Below, piece after piece: positions 7,261 to 14,168 of a stretch of 34,896 nucleotides of DNA (the first letter of the stretch is position 1; the number at the start of each line of letters is the position of its first letter). The DNA comes from a virus. Position numbers and translations under genes: made by a program. The notes beneath the pieces are model-generated. The model searched no databases and was not told the DNA's origin. It worked only from the letters and a program-made list of their open reading frames with translations. Location: positions 1-34,896 of the IMG/VR virus record IMGVR_UViG_3300031576_000203; one strand, written 5' to 3'.

Positions 7261-9549
7261 ATGGCCGACAACGACGTGCGCGTGCAGATCGGCGCGACCA
7301 CCTGGATGTTCGGGACGGCCACGACTTTGCCCGACGGCGGCAAAGTCCACTACATCAAGAACCGCCCGAGCCGCGTCGTGATCGCGCTGACCGAGGGAGC
7401 GACGCCCATCCCGGTCGTTAAGGGCGACATCGTCAAGGTGTGGTTCAAAGACGTCAAGACCCCGACGGACTATCCGGACTTCGAGGGGAAGCTGGACCGC
7501 TTCAAGCGCACCCGGGACAAGCTCACCATCGAGGCCGAGGACATCCTCGGGGAAGGGCGCAGCCAGATATTCAACGAGGTGATGTTCGCCAACATCCGCA
7601 GGTCGGAGCGGTTCGCCGTCACGGACGACGGGCAGGCCATCGGGCTCGCCTCCGCGTTCAAGCAGGGCGCGGACGTTCCTCAATATCCGCTCATCAGGGT
7701 GGAGTACCGCGAGGAGTTCGTCGTTGCCGAAAGTGAAGGGACCACAGGCGACCTCATCGTGTCGAGCATCGTGGGCGACGTGCGGTTCTGCCAGCTGTTC
7801 AGGGCCGAAGGGCGCTTCCTGAAGAGTTTGGATTTCGGGGTCGTGATGAAAGCCGGCGTCGCCGCCATCTCCGCGCGCGTCAAGATCGTGCAGAACAACG
7901 GCAGCCTGAGCGATCCTCGCCCCATCCTCGACGCGCCCGTGCGCGGCCTCAACAATGTGCCGCTGTCGAGATCGGTCACGCTGGCCGATGGCGGCGTCGC
8001 CAACTTCACCAGTCTCGATTTCGGCCAGCCTGAGTTCGGCTGCCTCATCACCGGAGAGCTATATTGGGTAACGGTCGAACGCCTCGTCCAGACCAACATC
8101 TCCGAGATCGAAGCGAGAGGCAAGACCGCCGCGCCGCGCGAGATACCGTTCAGGTTCCTCCACGGCAACGGCACGACGCCCTCGACTTACACCGCCCACG
8201 ACGACAAAAACATGAAGCTCGCCAACATGAAGGTCGCCACGCTCACCGAACGCAAGTTCGGCCAGGACTTCGACGTGGACGAGACAAACCATAAGATACG
8301 ATGGGGCGGCTCGTCGGGATTCCAACCGAACACCGTGGGATTCTTCGGGCGCGCCTGGGCGTGGTACGCTCACTCGACGGAAGCTCTTGCCGGAGCAGGC
8401 AAGCCGATCAACTACGTGCTCGCCCGCTGCGGCATCGGCTCGACGAGGTATGACGTCGATGCCGCGGGGATCACCGCGACATACGGCGTGTTCGCGCTGA
8501 AGGAACTGGACGGCATCGAGGCGCTGGAGGAGATGTTGCTCAATCACTACGCGGACGCGCCGTTCGGCTCGACCGGCACGCGCCGCGGCCGGTTCTTCGC
8601 GAGCAGCACCACGGGCTCGGCTAAGGTGTTCGTGAAGGCGGAGAAACTGGTGACTGACGCCAGCTGGAAAACCATCAGGAACGGCAAGGACAGCCCGGCC
8701 GCCGGCGAGGCCATCCTGTTGGAAGACAATCTGGAACAGGTCGTCAAGTTCGGCGCGAGCCGCGTGGTCGTGATCGGCAAGGACGTCGGCGACCGGCCCG
8801 TGGCGGCGTTCGCGGAGAACCTGTCGCTGTTCACGACGCTCGGGCCGCGGCTCAAGGTCGAGCATGACCAGCACGTCCGCACCACTAACGAGGCTCGCGA
8901 CACGGCGCAGGCCATCCTCGACCGCGACTTCGTCGAGTCGTACCAGGGCAACATCGTGATCGCGGGATTCTGGCCCGAGGCGACAGGTTACTTCAGCCTC
9001 AACAGCTTCAACGACGTGATCACGCTCTACGATTCGGACCTGGGGATCAGCAATCAGAAGTTCCGAGTCGAGGAGGTCGTGGTGGAGTGGGGCACCGGCG
9101 GCCCGCGCACGACACTCATCCTCACCCAGAAGGCCGACCCCAAGTTCATCCAGGGGACGATCCGCGAGGTGGACCGGCGGACGCGGCGGCGCGAGCAGCT
9201 GGACATCCCGAACGAGCTGGTGCTCATCTTCCGGGATACCAATGGGAACTTCGACGGGACGTTCGCCGAGATGCAGATCAGCGGCACGCCAGTCGTGGGC
9301 TGGGACGGACTCGTTCACCGGGCGCCGGTCGTGGCTCTGGGGGGCGGGCGGTTCGTGATCGTGTGGCGGGATCAGGTCCTCGACCTCGCCGGGGTGGACA
9401 ACCCGACGGGCTCGCGGAACATCACTGATATTAAATTCTTCGATGCCTATACTGGCGGCACCTTGAAGCACACCCACACGTTCAGCGCGGATGATCGGGT
9501 CAGGCCGTTGAACTTCCAGCGAGTCATCTTCTGCGACAACCAGAACTGA
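7261..9549 (+). CDS. Tail tip/baseplate hub protein (Tal-like)
   Basis: 762 residues, the largest tail gene, with ATG 7261 preceded by GGGGAG. The N-terminal region has V-K-G-D-I-V-K-V-W-F-K-D, then F-E-G-K-L-D-R-F and L-T-I-E-A-E-D-I-L-G. This matches the beta-barrel 'kGD.v.v.......f.G.i......l.l.a.D' pattern of gp27/Tal-type hub proteins. The middle is beta-rich with an oligonucleotide/oligosaccharide-binding-like character, and the C-terminal ~130 residues look like a separate beta domain (N-E-L-V-L-I-F-R-D-T-N-G-N-F-D-G-T). It would close the tail tube and carry the receptor-binding fibres. No peptidase or lysozyme motif is seen. Confidence 0.65.
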   Translation: MADNDVRVQIGATTWMFGTATTLPDGGKVHYIKNRPSRVVIALTEGATPIPVVKGDIVKVWFKDVKTPTDYPDFEGKLDRFKRTRDKLTIEAEDILGEGRSQIFNEVMFANIRRSERFAVTDDGQAIGLASAFKQGADVPQYPLIRVEYREEFVVAESEGTTGDLIVSSIVGDVRFCQLFRAEGRFLKSLDFGVVMKAGVAAISARVKIVQNNGSLSDPRPILDAPVRGLNNVPLSRSVTLADGGVANFTSLDFGQPEFGCLITGELYWVTVERLVQTNISEIEARGKTAAPREIPFRFLHGNGTTPSTYTAHDDKNMKLANMKVATLTERKFGQDFDVDETNHKIRWGGSSGFQPNTVGFFGRAWAWYAHSTEALAGAGKPINYVLARCGIGSTRYDVDAAGITATYGVFALKELDGIEALEEMLLNHYADAPFGSTGTRRGRFFASSTTGSAKVFVKAEKLVTDASWKTIRNGKDSPAAGEAILLEDNLEQVVKFGASRVVVIGKDVGDRPVAAFAENLSLFTTLGPRLKVEHDQHVRTTNEARDTAQAILDRDFVESYQGNIVIAGFWPEATGYFSLNSFNDVITLYDSDLGISNQKFRVEEVVVEWGTGGPRTTLILTQKADPKFIQGTIREVDRRTRRREQLDIPNELVLIFRDTNGNFDGTFAEMQISGTPVVGWDGLVHRAPVVALGGGRFVIVWRDQVLDLAGVDNPTGSRNITDIKFFDAYTGGTLKHTHTFSADDRVRPLNFQRVIFCDNQN

Positions 9550-9557
9550 GGGACACG

Positions 9558-9812
9558 ATGCCGACGGATTGGTCTACGGAGATAATCGTGCGCGGGCTCG
9601 TCAAGAGCTTGTTGCTGGAGATCGCGCCCGACATCATCGCCGACCTGCTGGCGGCCGAGTCCATCCCGACGAACCCGGTGGACGCGCAGGACGTGCAACG
9701 ATTGTCGCCGGTGGTGCCGAGGAGCGGGCTGCTCGCGGCAACTTCTTCAGCGCCACCCTCCACGATTGACTTCTACGACATCCAGCGATTCACCGGGGGA
9801 GGTCAGTTCTAG
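9558..9812 (+). CDS. Small tail-region protein, unrecognised
   Basis: 84 residues from ATG 9558, 8 bp after the hub gene. The N-terminal half is an amphipathic helix (V-R-G-L-V-K-S-L-L-L-E-I-A-P-D-I-I-A-D-L-L) and the C-terminal half is Pro/Ser/Gly-rich and probably flexible. The TAG stop abuts the next ATG (9813), indicating translational coupling. Small proteins of this kind next to tail-tip genes are often adaptor or fibre-attachment pieces; I cannot assign one. Confidence 0.55.
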   Translation: MPTDWSTEIIVRGLVKSLLLEIAPDIIADLLAAESIPTNPVDAQDVQRLSPVVPRSGLLAATSSAPPSTIDFYDIQRFTGGGQF

Positions 9813-10151
9813 ATGGCCAACTCATACGGGACTCCGACGGGGGTATTGCTCACGACGGCCGGCGTGGTGGTATTCGAGTCGCCGGCGGTCACGGACACGA
9901 TGCTCCTGGTCACTTTCAACAACGTGGACACCGCGACGCGAAAGCTGAACGCCTACATCCATACGGGGGCGCTTCCGGCGGTCGGTCCGGCGCGCGACGC
10001 GCTCTCGGCCGTGCCCAAGGATTTCTCATTGGCGAAGGAGACGGGGCTCTCGACCGGACCGTGGTATCTGCCGGCGGGATACAAGATGACGGCATTCAGC
10101 GACGTTGACAATAAGATCAACGCCTTGCCGAGCACCATCAAGACCGTTTAG
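9813..10151 (+). CDS. Small beta-rich virion protein
   Basis: 112 residues beginning A-N-S-Y-G-T-P-T-G and alternating short hydrophobic strands with turns (V-L-L-T-T-A-G-V-V-V-F, L-L-V-T-F-N-N-V). This is the look of ~100-residue phage surface or fibre-tip proteins built from one beta-sandwich. There is no Cys and no enzymatic motif. It stands between the hub-adjacent gene and a fibre-like gene, so a tail-end surface protein is the best inference. Confidence 0.55.
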   Translation: MANSYGTPTGVLLTTAGVVVFESPAVTDTMLLVTFNNVDTATRKLNAYIHTGALPAVGPARDALSAVPKDFSLAKETGLSTGPWYLPAGYKMTAFSDVDNKINALPSTIKTV

Positions 10152-10161
10152 GTGAGGGATC

Positions 10162-10653
10162 ATGGGTACTCCCCGGTTGATGTTTCCGCTCGTGTCCACG
10201 CATAAAGACGAACACAAGTCTGGCGGAGCGGACGCCTTTACCGCGACCGACCTCCTCGAAGCCCTCGTCAAGCGGCTCAGGGAAGGCAGCGGGGCCGACC
10301 TTCTTCTCGGGGCCATCCCGGACGGCGAGACGCTCAAGCGCAGCGGGACGAGCATCATCGGGAGCGGTACGGTGAGCGTGGTTGTCGCTCAAGGCCCGAG
10401 CGTCGTGGCAAACGAAACCGACACCGTTCTCGCGACCTTCACGCTGACCGACGGACAATCGGTCGTGGTTTCGATGGCAGCCCGCGGGACGGCTGCCGGC
10501 ATCATCATCACCGGAGACACCGCATCGCCGATTTCCACGGGGGTCGCGCACTGGTCGCTTCGCAAGACCACGACCGCGGGCCAGCATGAGCTGAGGCTCA
10601 GGCATGATTTCGGGGTTTCCACCACCTTCGACTGGAAGGTAGTCAGGATATGA
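10162..10653 (+). CDS. Tail fibre-like protein
   Basis: 163 residues from ATG 10162 with GGTGAGGG upstream. The N-terminus holds H-K-D-E-H-K-S-G-G-A-D-A-F, then T-D-L-L-E-A and G-A-I-P-D-G-E-T-L-K-R-S-G. The 'H.sGGaDa...tDLL.a' and 'G..l.RsG..i.G' motifs are common in the stalks of phage fibre proteins. The remaining ~100 residues are regular beta strands (V-S-V-V-V, V-V-V-S-M, G-I-I-I-T-G-D) ending in W-K-V-V-R-I, consistent with a small globular head. Probably a receptor-binding or structural fibre. The stop overlaps the next start by four bases (ATGA). Confidence 0.65.
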   Translation: MGTPRLMFPLVSTHKDEHKSGGADAFTATDLLEALVKRLREGSGADLLLGAIPDGETLKRSGTSIIGSGTVSVVVAQGPSVVANETDTVLATFTLTDGQSVVVSMAARGTAAGIIITGDTASPISTGVAHWSLRKTTTAGQHELRLRHDFGVSTTFDWKVVRI

Positions 10654-10898
10654 CGCAGGCGGCCGCGCTCGAAGTGTTCTCGCTGGCGTACTGCCGGACC
10701 TGTCTTCCGCGCTGCTCCGTCGCGGCCAGCAGGGGAGAGAACGGGAATTTCAGGGTCGTGTCGCACGAACTCCGACTAGGCATCATCCATACTGACCTCA
10801 AGGTTATCAGGATCATCAACATCTTTCTCGACCCGGGCGAGACGCCCGCGCAGCAACTCTCGCGCATGGACGCGCTCTATTCGGGGAGGTATGTCTGA
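10650..10898 (+). CDS. Small protein with Cys pair, unrecognised
   Basis: 82 residues from ATG 10650 (ATGA overlap). It contains Y-C-R-T-C-L-P-R-C, three Cys close together near residue 15-22, but no second Cys cluster, so a complete zinc site within one chain is not evident. The centre is beta-like (V-I-R-I-I-N-I-F-L) and the end is helical. Codon usage matches its neighbours. Function unknown; the position suggests the last part of the late operon. Confidence 0.5.
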   Translation: MTQAAALEVFSLAYCRTCLPRCSVAASRGENGNFRVVSHELRLGIIHTDLKVIRIINIFLDPGETPAQQLSRMDALYSGRYV

Positions 10899-10900
10899 TA

Positions 10901-11053
10901 ATGCGAACGGGAATCAATGCGACGATGGCCGATCATCACGCGCTCGTGCGCCTGCTCGTCTCGAAGGGCGTCTTCACGCTGGCGGAATACCGGACGGCGC
11001 TCAAGGCCGAGGAGCTCAAGAGCATCCGCGGCGAGCGCGACAACATCACATGA
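10901..11053 (+). CDS. 50-residue helical protein, unrecognised
   Basis: Short gene from ATG 10901 to TGA 11051-11053, with GGGGAGGT 10-18 bp upstream. The product is helical and contains H-H-A-L-V-R-L-L-V-S-K-G-V-F-T and L-A-E-Y-R-T-A-L-K-A-E. Small phage proteins with 'L...L...GvfT..Ey...l' occur near tail genes in many siphophages. No function is known to me. The coding call rests on its fit between two tightly packed genes, the ribosome site and that pattern. Confidence 0.5.
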   Translation: MRTGINATMADHHALVRLLVSKGVFTLAEYRTALKAEELKSIRGERDNIT

Positions 11054-11057
11054 GGCG

Positions 11058-11270
11058 ATGGTGGAGTGGAACTTCAAGCCGGGCAAGGTCACGTATGAGA
11101 CTGGAATGAAAGGCGACCTGTTGCCGCACTTGGAGATCGGCGTCTGGGCGGGCAAGCGGAAGATCGGATACATCGAGGTGCATCTGCACTCGCACCGCGG
11201 GCGGGACAAGAAGACGGACATATCGTTCGGGTTCACGGGCGTGGTCGAGAGGATGCCGGACAGTTCTTGA
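11058..11270 (+). CDS. Small beta-rich protein ending the plus-strand late operon, unrecognised
   Basis: 70 residues from ATG 11058 (TGAGGCGATGG follows the previous stop). It is made of short strands: V-E-W-N-F-K-P-G-K-V, L-E-I-G-V-W-A-G-K-R-K-I-G-Y-I-E-V-H-L-H. A two-His cluster (H-L-H-S-H-R) might bind a metal, but no known motif is complete. Its TGA (11268-11270) directly abuts the stop of the convergent minus-strand resolvase gene (TGATCA), leaving no room for a classical terminator. Confidence 0.5.
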   Translation: MVEWNFKPGKVTYETGMKGDLLPHLEIGVWAGKRKIGYIEVHLHSHRGRDKKTDISFGFTGVVERMPDSS

Positions 11271-11702
11271 TCACAAAGGCGGCAGCTCCGCAAGGAATCG
11301 CTCCAGCGTGATCCCGTCTCTCCGGCGGAAGACTGGTTGGCCCGAGCGCGTCCGCGAGAACTGTGACGGCCGACAGAACCGCCACTCGACTCCGCGCTGA
11401 CCACGGGCGAGCTTCACGCGCAGCGCGTACCACACGTCGAGATCAGCGCGCTCCTGCCCCATCGCGACTGCATACTGTTCACGATCCCTCTTGCGGCGCG
11501 ACGGGCGGTACTCCGCCTCTTCGGCGCTTACAGACTTGGCCTCGATGATCGTGCCGCCGGAGCGATGTGGGGAAATCTCGCGGAAGAACTGGTGGATGAT
11601 CGCGAGGTCGCCTTCACCCATTGAGCCCGCCGACCGGATTATCGTGCGACCTGCGGCGGCGACCAGGCGGCGCAGTTCGCGCTCGTAGTCGGAGCCAGAC
11701 AC
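11271..11702 (-). CDS. Holliday junction resolvase, Hjc-like
   Basis: 143 residues from GTG 11702. The N-terminus reads G-S-D-Y-E-R-E-L-R-R-L-V-A-A-A-G, then R-S-A-G-S-M-G-E-G-D-L-A-I-I, and later I-I-E-A-K-S-V. These are the three hallmarks of archaeal Hjc and related PD-(D/E)XK nucleases: the N-terminal Glu in 'ERE', the Asp in 'GDL', and 'ExK'. Length matches the family. The enzyme would cut four-way DNA junctions symmetrically, resolving recombination or replication intermediates before packaging. It is the last gene of a short minus-strand unit, 6 bp after the upstream gene. Hjc-like nucleases also occur in some bacteriophages, so alone it does not fix the host. Confidence 0.75.
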   Translation of the reverse strand: MSGSDYERELRRLVAAAGRTIIRSAGSMGEGDLAIIHQFFREISPHRSGGTIIEAKSVSAEEAEYRPSRRKRDREQYAVAMGQERADLDVWYALRVKLARGQRGVEWRFCRPSQFSRTRSGQPVFRRRDGITLERFLAELPPL

Positions 11703-11708
11703 GCGATA

Positions 11709-12194
11709 TCACCGCCGGAACAGTGGCCGGTTCGCCGCCGCGTGACGATTCACGCCCTGGACGAGCAGCGCGCAGAGCTTCGCCCGCGGCACGCCATCGA
11801 GTTTCATCTCGCTCATCAGCGCCTCGGCCTTCGGCATCTTAAGGAAACGGTCGAGTGTGGCATTGTTGCCGGCCTCGGCCACGACCTTCACCCAGCTCGC
11901 GCCGTTCTCTTCGACCATCAACTCCACCACGGGCGCGACCGCCTTCAGCATCTCCTCGCGCTCCTCTATCTCGGCAAGTTCGCGGTCGCGTTGTCTGAAC
12001 AGTTTGAGCATGTCCTCCGTCTCCGCGATGCGCTCGGCAAGCCATCGCCGGTCAGTCGATGACTCGACGACCTCTTGGCATACCGCCAGGGCGAGACGCT
12101 TGCGTGGCACGTCCTGATCATAGATGTGAGCGAGTACGCTCAACGGCACTCGCAATCCGAGAACACCCGTCGCCTCTAACTTCCGCCTGCCCAT
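11709..12194 (-). CDS. Helical, partly coiled-coil protein; possible DNA-binding regulator
   Basis: 161 residues from ATG 12194. The first ~45 residues contain L-G-L-R-V-P-L-S-V-L followed by two short helices rich in Arg and Ala, which might be a small DNA-binding domain. Residues ~50-95 are a charged coiled coil (R-E-L-A-E-I-E-E-R-E-E-M-L-K). The C-terminal part is helical with basic patches (V-N-R-H-A-A-A-N-R-P). There is no ribosome site before the ATG, and a TATA-like box lies 30 bp upstream, suggesting a near-leaderless mRNA. It is the first gene of a two-gene unit with the resolvase. No family is recognised. Confidence 0.55.
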   Translation of the reverse strand: MGRRKLEATGVLGLRVPLSVLAHIYDQDVPRKRLALAVCQEVVESSTDRRWLAERIAETEDMLKLFRQRDRELAEIEEREEMLKAVAPVVELMVEENGASWVKVVAEAGNNATLDRFLKMPKAEALMSEMKLDGVPRAKLCALLVQGVNRHAAANRPLFRR

Positions 12195-12223
12195 CTGACC
12201 ACGCTACGACATGGAGCGGAGAG

Positions 12224-12231
12224 TATTAAAA
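12224..12231 (-). promoter_or_regulatory. Archaeal-type TATA box candidate
   Basis: On the minus strand the sequence is CGGGATTTTAATACTC. The TTTTAATA core is centred about 34 bp before ATG 12194, so transcription from about 27 bp downstream would begin near 12200 and give a 5' leader of only ~6 bases. This fits archaeal TATA/TBP promoters with near-leaderless transcripts. A bacterial -10 reading (TTTAAT) is possible, but no -35 is visible. Confidence 0.5.
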
Positions 12232-12295
12232 TCCCGAACGTGCGATCCTCCTCGTGGTGTTTTCTTGTTGTTGTTATTAACTCTAACATCTATTC

Positions 12296-12326
12296 GGAAG
12301 AGAGAGGAGAGGAGGAGAGGAGAAGG
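12296..12326 (+). repeat. Polypurine tract
   Basis: Thirty-one consecutive purines on the plus strand, made of GGA/GAG units (GGAAGAGAGAGGAGAGGAGG and similar). It is isolated in the control region and is not coding. Such tracts can form triplex or unwound DNA and sometimes flank origins or regulators; no function is shown here. Confidence 0.6.
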
Positions 12327-12428
12327 TGGCGTTTCGTGTAGGCGAAGGTTTCTAAGCCGAGACGACAATCGGGTAGGCGGTGCTGGGCAACTTCTGACCA
12401 CATCGGAAGCGATTCACCCCTCGGCGCC

Positions 12429-12448
12429 CCGGCCGGTGATCCGGCCGG
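12429..12448. repeat. Perfect GC hairpin / double palindrome
   Basis: CCGGCCGG - TGAT - CCGGCCGG. Each arm is itself a palindrome, and the two arms are also direct repeats. The arms can pair as an 8-bp stem with a 4-base loop. It lies 28-47 bp downstream of the minus-strand zinc-ribbon stop, so it could be a terminator for that gene, although no T-run follows on the minus strand. It could equally be a protein-binding site. Confidence 0.55.
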
Positions 12449-12475
12449 TAACATCTTCTGTTCAGCGGGAACGCC

Positions 12476-12634
12476 CTACGGCGCCATCAAGGCGGCCATG
12501 AAAGAGCGCCGCGGCAACTCGAAGCGGTGGCCGCATTCGGCGCACCGTACCGGGCGCCGCGGCCAAGTCCACGTCTCGAACGCCTCGCCGCATCCAGGAC
12601 AGGCAATCAGTTCGGGTTCCTCGACCTCGGCCAC
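12476..12634 (-). CDS. Small zinc-ribbon protein
   Basis: 52 residues from GTG 12634 to TAG 12476-12478. Two Cys pairs are present: I-A-C-P-G-C-G-E-A-F and R-C-A-E-C-G-H-R-F, a classical CPxC...CxxC zinc ribbon, ending in a basic helix. The frame extends upstream to 12949, but that part overlaps the 12747 gene and loses protein-like composition. A TATAT element centred about 27 bp upstream of GTG 12634 would give a leaderless mRNA exactly at this start, which decided the choice. Likely a nucleic-acid or protein-binding regulator. Confidence 0.5.
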   Translation of the reverse strand: MAEVEEPELIACPGCGEAFETWTWPRRPVRCAECGHRFELPRRSFMAALMAP

Positions 12635-12657
12635 ACGTCGGATAGGGCGCCTGCCCT

Positions 12658-12663
12658 CATATA
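12658..12663 (-). promoter_or_regulatory. TATA-like box for the leaderless zinc-ribbon gene
   Basis: Minus strand GGAGTATATGAGG. The TATATG core is centred ~27 bp upstream of GTG 12634, the spacing expected if transcription starts at the start codon, as in archaeal leaderless genes. The core is short, so the call is tentative. Confidence 0.35.
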
Positions 12664-12713
12664 CTCCAGGCGATGCGGTGAAAGTGGGAGGACCCTGGGT
12701 ATGCCCACCTAAA

Positions 12714-12722
12714 GGTAGATAA
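12714..12722 (+). promoter_or_regulatory. TATA-like box upstream of the 12747 operon
   Basis: Plus strand AAAGGTAGATAAGCC. GTAGATAAG is an AT-richer patch centred about 28 bp before GTG 12747. No ribosome site precedes that GTG, so a leaderless start is possible. With the element at 12658-12663 it would form a divergent promoter pair. Weak consensus. Confidence 0.3.
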
Positions 12723-12746
12723 GCCGCCCCGGATATGGCGTGACAG

Positions 12747-13172
12747 GTGAATCGCGTGACGAACCAGGACGACGAGAGTGTGCCATCGGACGAGAGAACG
12801 AACGCATCGAGGACGGCCAAAGTGGGCGACCTCCTCTTCTTCCCATACGTGGGCTCCGCCGCCTCGTGGCGCAGCCCGCTCGACCCGGGCATCGCTGCGC
12901 GCGTGGTCAAGGCTGGTCCCAAGCAGCTCATCGTGATGGAGATCACCATTACGAAGGACGGCCAGCTCCAGGACTGTTATACGCGGCGCGTGGGCCGCAG
13001 CTGGGCGTCGGTGCCGCTGTCGGCCGAGTTGATCACCATTCTCGCAGAGATCAGGAAGCTCCGCGGCTTTCTCGCGGAGGAAATAGAAGTGGTGACGAAG
13101 GGCGTGAATGCGCAGGCAAAGCCGCTACGCGACGCCGCGCTGGCAGTTGCGGCTGCTCAGGGGGTGGCCTAG
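12747..13172 (+). CDS. Unrecognised protein, first gene of the nucleic-acid module
   Basis: 141 residues from GTG 12747; GTG 12756 is an alternative start. The first ~25 residues are polar and acidic and probably disordered. A beta-rich core follows (V-G-D-L-L-F-F-P-Y-V, A-A-R-V-V-K-A-G, Q-L-I-V-M-E-I-T-I), then T-R-R-V-G-R-S-W and a helical C-terminus. The strand order 'vGD.v.....' hints at a small SH3-like or OB-like barrel, but no family is recognised. The stop abuts the ATG of the Spo11-like gene, so the two are probably translated together and may work together. Confidence 0.55.
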   Translation: MNRVTNQDDESVPSDERTNASRTAKVGDLLFFPYVGSAASWRSPLDPGIAARVVKAGPKQLIVMEITITKDGQLQDCYTRRVGRSWASVPLSAELITILAEIRKLRGFLAEEIEVVTKGVNAQAKPLRDAALAVAAAQGVA

Positions 13173-14168
13173 ATGCCCCGCCCGAGCGCCGCCATCTTCC
13201 CGGAACGCGCCGCCCTCCTCGCCGCGGTGCAGCGCATCCTCGCGCAGTACGAGGACACGGCGGTGACCGTGAGGCAACTCTACTACCGACTCGTCGCCGG
13301 GGGGATCATCCCAAACAACCTCCGGTCCTACAAGAACCTCGTCGCCGCGCTCTCGAAGTGGCGCCGCTCCCGCGAGGTCCCCATCGAGGCGTTCGAGGAC
13401 CGCACCCGTGGGATGAACCGGCTCGACAAGGGCCAGCGCCATGACGATCCCGCGGGCTGGGCGCTCGCGTACCTCCGCGCCGGCGTGCGCGAAGCGAAGA
13501 ACTACCGCCTGGCGAAGTGGTACGGCCAGGAGTATCGCGTGATCGTCGCGGTCGAGAAGCAGGCGTTGGAGGGACCGTTCACCACCGTCTGCGAGGAGAT
13601 GCACGTTGACCTCGCGGTGTGCCGCGGCTACCCCAGCATCTCGTTCCTGGCGGAGATCGCCGGCGCGCTCGACGACAGCGACGCGAACCGCAACGACAGA
13701 AAGAACGTGGTCCTCTACTTCGGCGACTTCGACCCGAGCGGGCAGGACATCCCCAAGGTCGTCGAGCGCGACCTCGGCGACGGCTTCTTCGGGCAGGACT
13801 TGGAACTCAAGTTCATCGCCCTGAACCGCGAACAGATCGACGACCTCGACCTCGTCTCGGCGCCGGCGAAACTCGGCGACTCGCGTGCCGAGAGCTTCAT
13901 CGCGGAGCATGGTGAGGAGGTCTACGAGCTGGACGCCATCGAGCCCGCGCAGCTCCAGCAGATGATCCGCGACGCGGTCGGCGAATACTTCGACGACGAC
14001 ACCGACGGCGACCGCGACGACCTCGTGCAGAAGGGCCGCAAGAAGATCGCGGGAATCCTGGAGCGCGGCGGCGTGATGAAGCTGATGAAGAAGCTGGAAG
14101 CGCAGGCGAAGGCGAGCGGCGACACGGACGCGGGCGACGAAGCCGAGGATGACGGAGGTGAGGAGTGA
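13173..14168 (+). CDS. Spo11/topoisomerase VI subunit A-like protein (orphan, 'Mini-A' type)
   Basis: 331 residues. Residues 34-39 read R-Q-L-Y-Y-R inside a winged-helix-like stretch; Spo11 and TopoVI-A carry the catalytic Tyr in an 'R-x-(I/L)-Y-Y' motif, making Tyr37 or Tyr38 the candidate. A Toprim domain follows: V-E-K-Q with Glu128, R-G-Y-P-S at 151-155 as in TopoVI-A, and F-G-D-F-D-P-S-G with Asp185/Asp187 for Mg2+. The C-terminus is highly acidic. The protein should cleave double-stranded DNA through a 5'-phosphotyrosine link. No GHKL-ATPase B subunit is found in the window, so it would belong with orphan A-like proteins of mobile elements. Activity without a B subunit is unproven. It is followed by an overlapping gene (TGATG). 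Confidence 0.75.
   Translation: MPRPSAAIFPERAALLAAVQRILAQYEDTAVTVRQLYYRLVAGGIIPNNLRSYKNLVAALSKWRRSREVPIEAFEDRTRGMNRLDKGQRHDDPAGWALAYLRAGVREAKNYRLAKWYGQEYRVIVAVEKQALEGPFTTVCEEMHVDLAVCRGYPSISFLAEIAGALDDSDANRNDRKNVVLYFGDFDPSGQDIPKVVERDLGDGFFGQDLELKFIALNREQIDDLDLVSAPAKLGDSRAESFIAEHGEEVYELDAIEPAQLQQMIRDAVGEYFDDDTDGDRDDLVQKGRKKIAGILERGGVMKLMKKLEAQAKASGDTDAGDEAEDDGGEE

Larger units (their letters stand above)
12195..12475. other. Non-coding control region, 281 bp
   Basis: No supportable gene lies here; the open frame at 12211-12501 has biased, low-complexity composition. The region holds a minus-strand TATA-like box (12224-12231), an AT-rich patch with TTG repeats (about 12260-12290), a pure-purine run on the plus strand (12296-12326) and a strong GC hairpin (12429-12448). 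It separates two minus-strand genes and is the longest stretch without a gene in the window. It is a candidate for a replication origin or regulatory hub, but nothing in the sequence proves either. Confidence 0.55.

Noticed and set aside
6238-9477. Long minus-strand frames under the tail genes (481 and 472 residues)
   Set aside because: They lie opposite clear tail genes and show biased composition only.
12211-12501. Plus-strand frame in the control region
   Set aside because: Low-complexity Arg/Leu/Pro composition through the polypurine tract; no ribosome site and no domain.
12476-12949. 157-residue version of the minus-strand zinc-ribbon gene
   Set aside because: Its upstream part overlaps the 12747 gene and a divergent promoter-like region and is not protein-like; GTG 12634 fits better.
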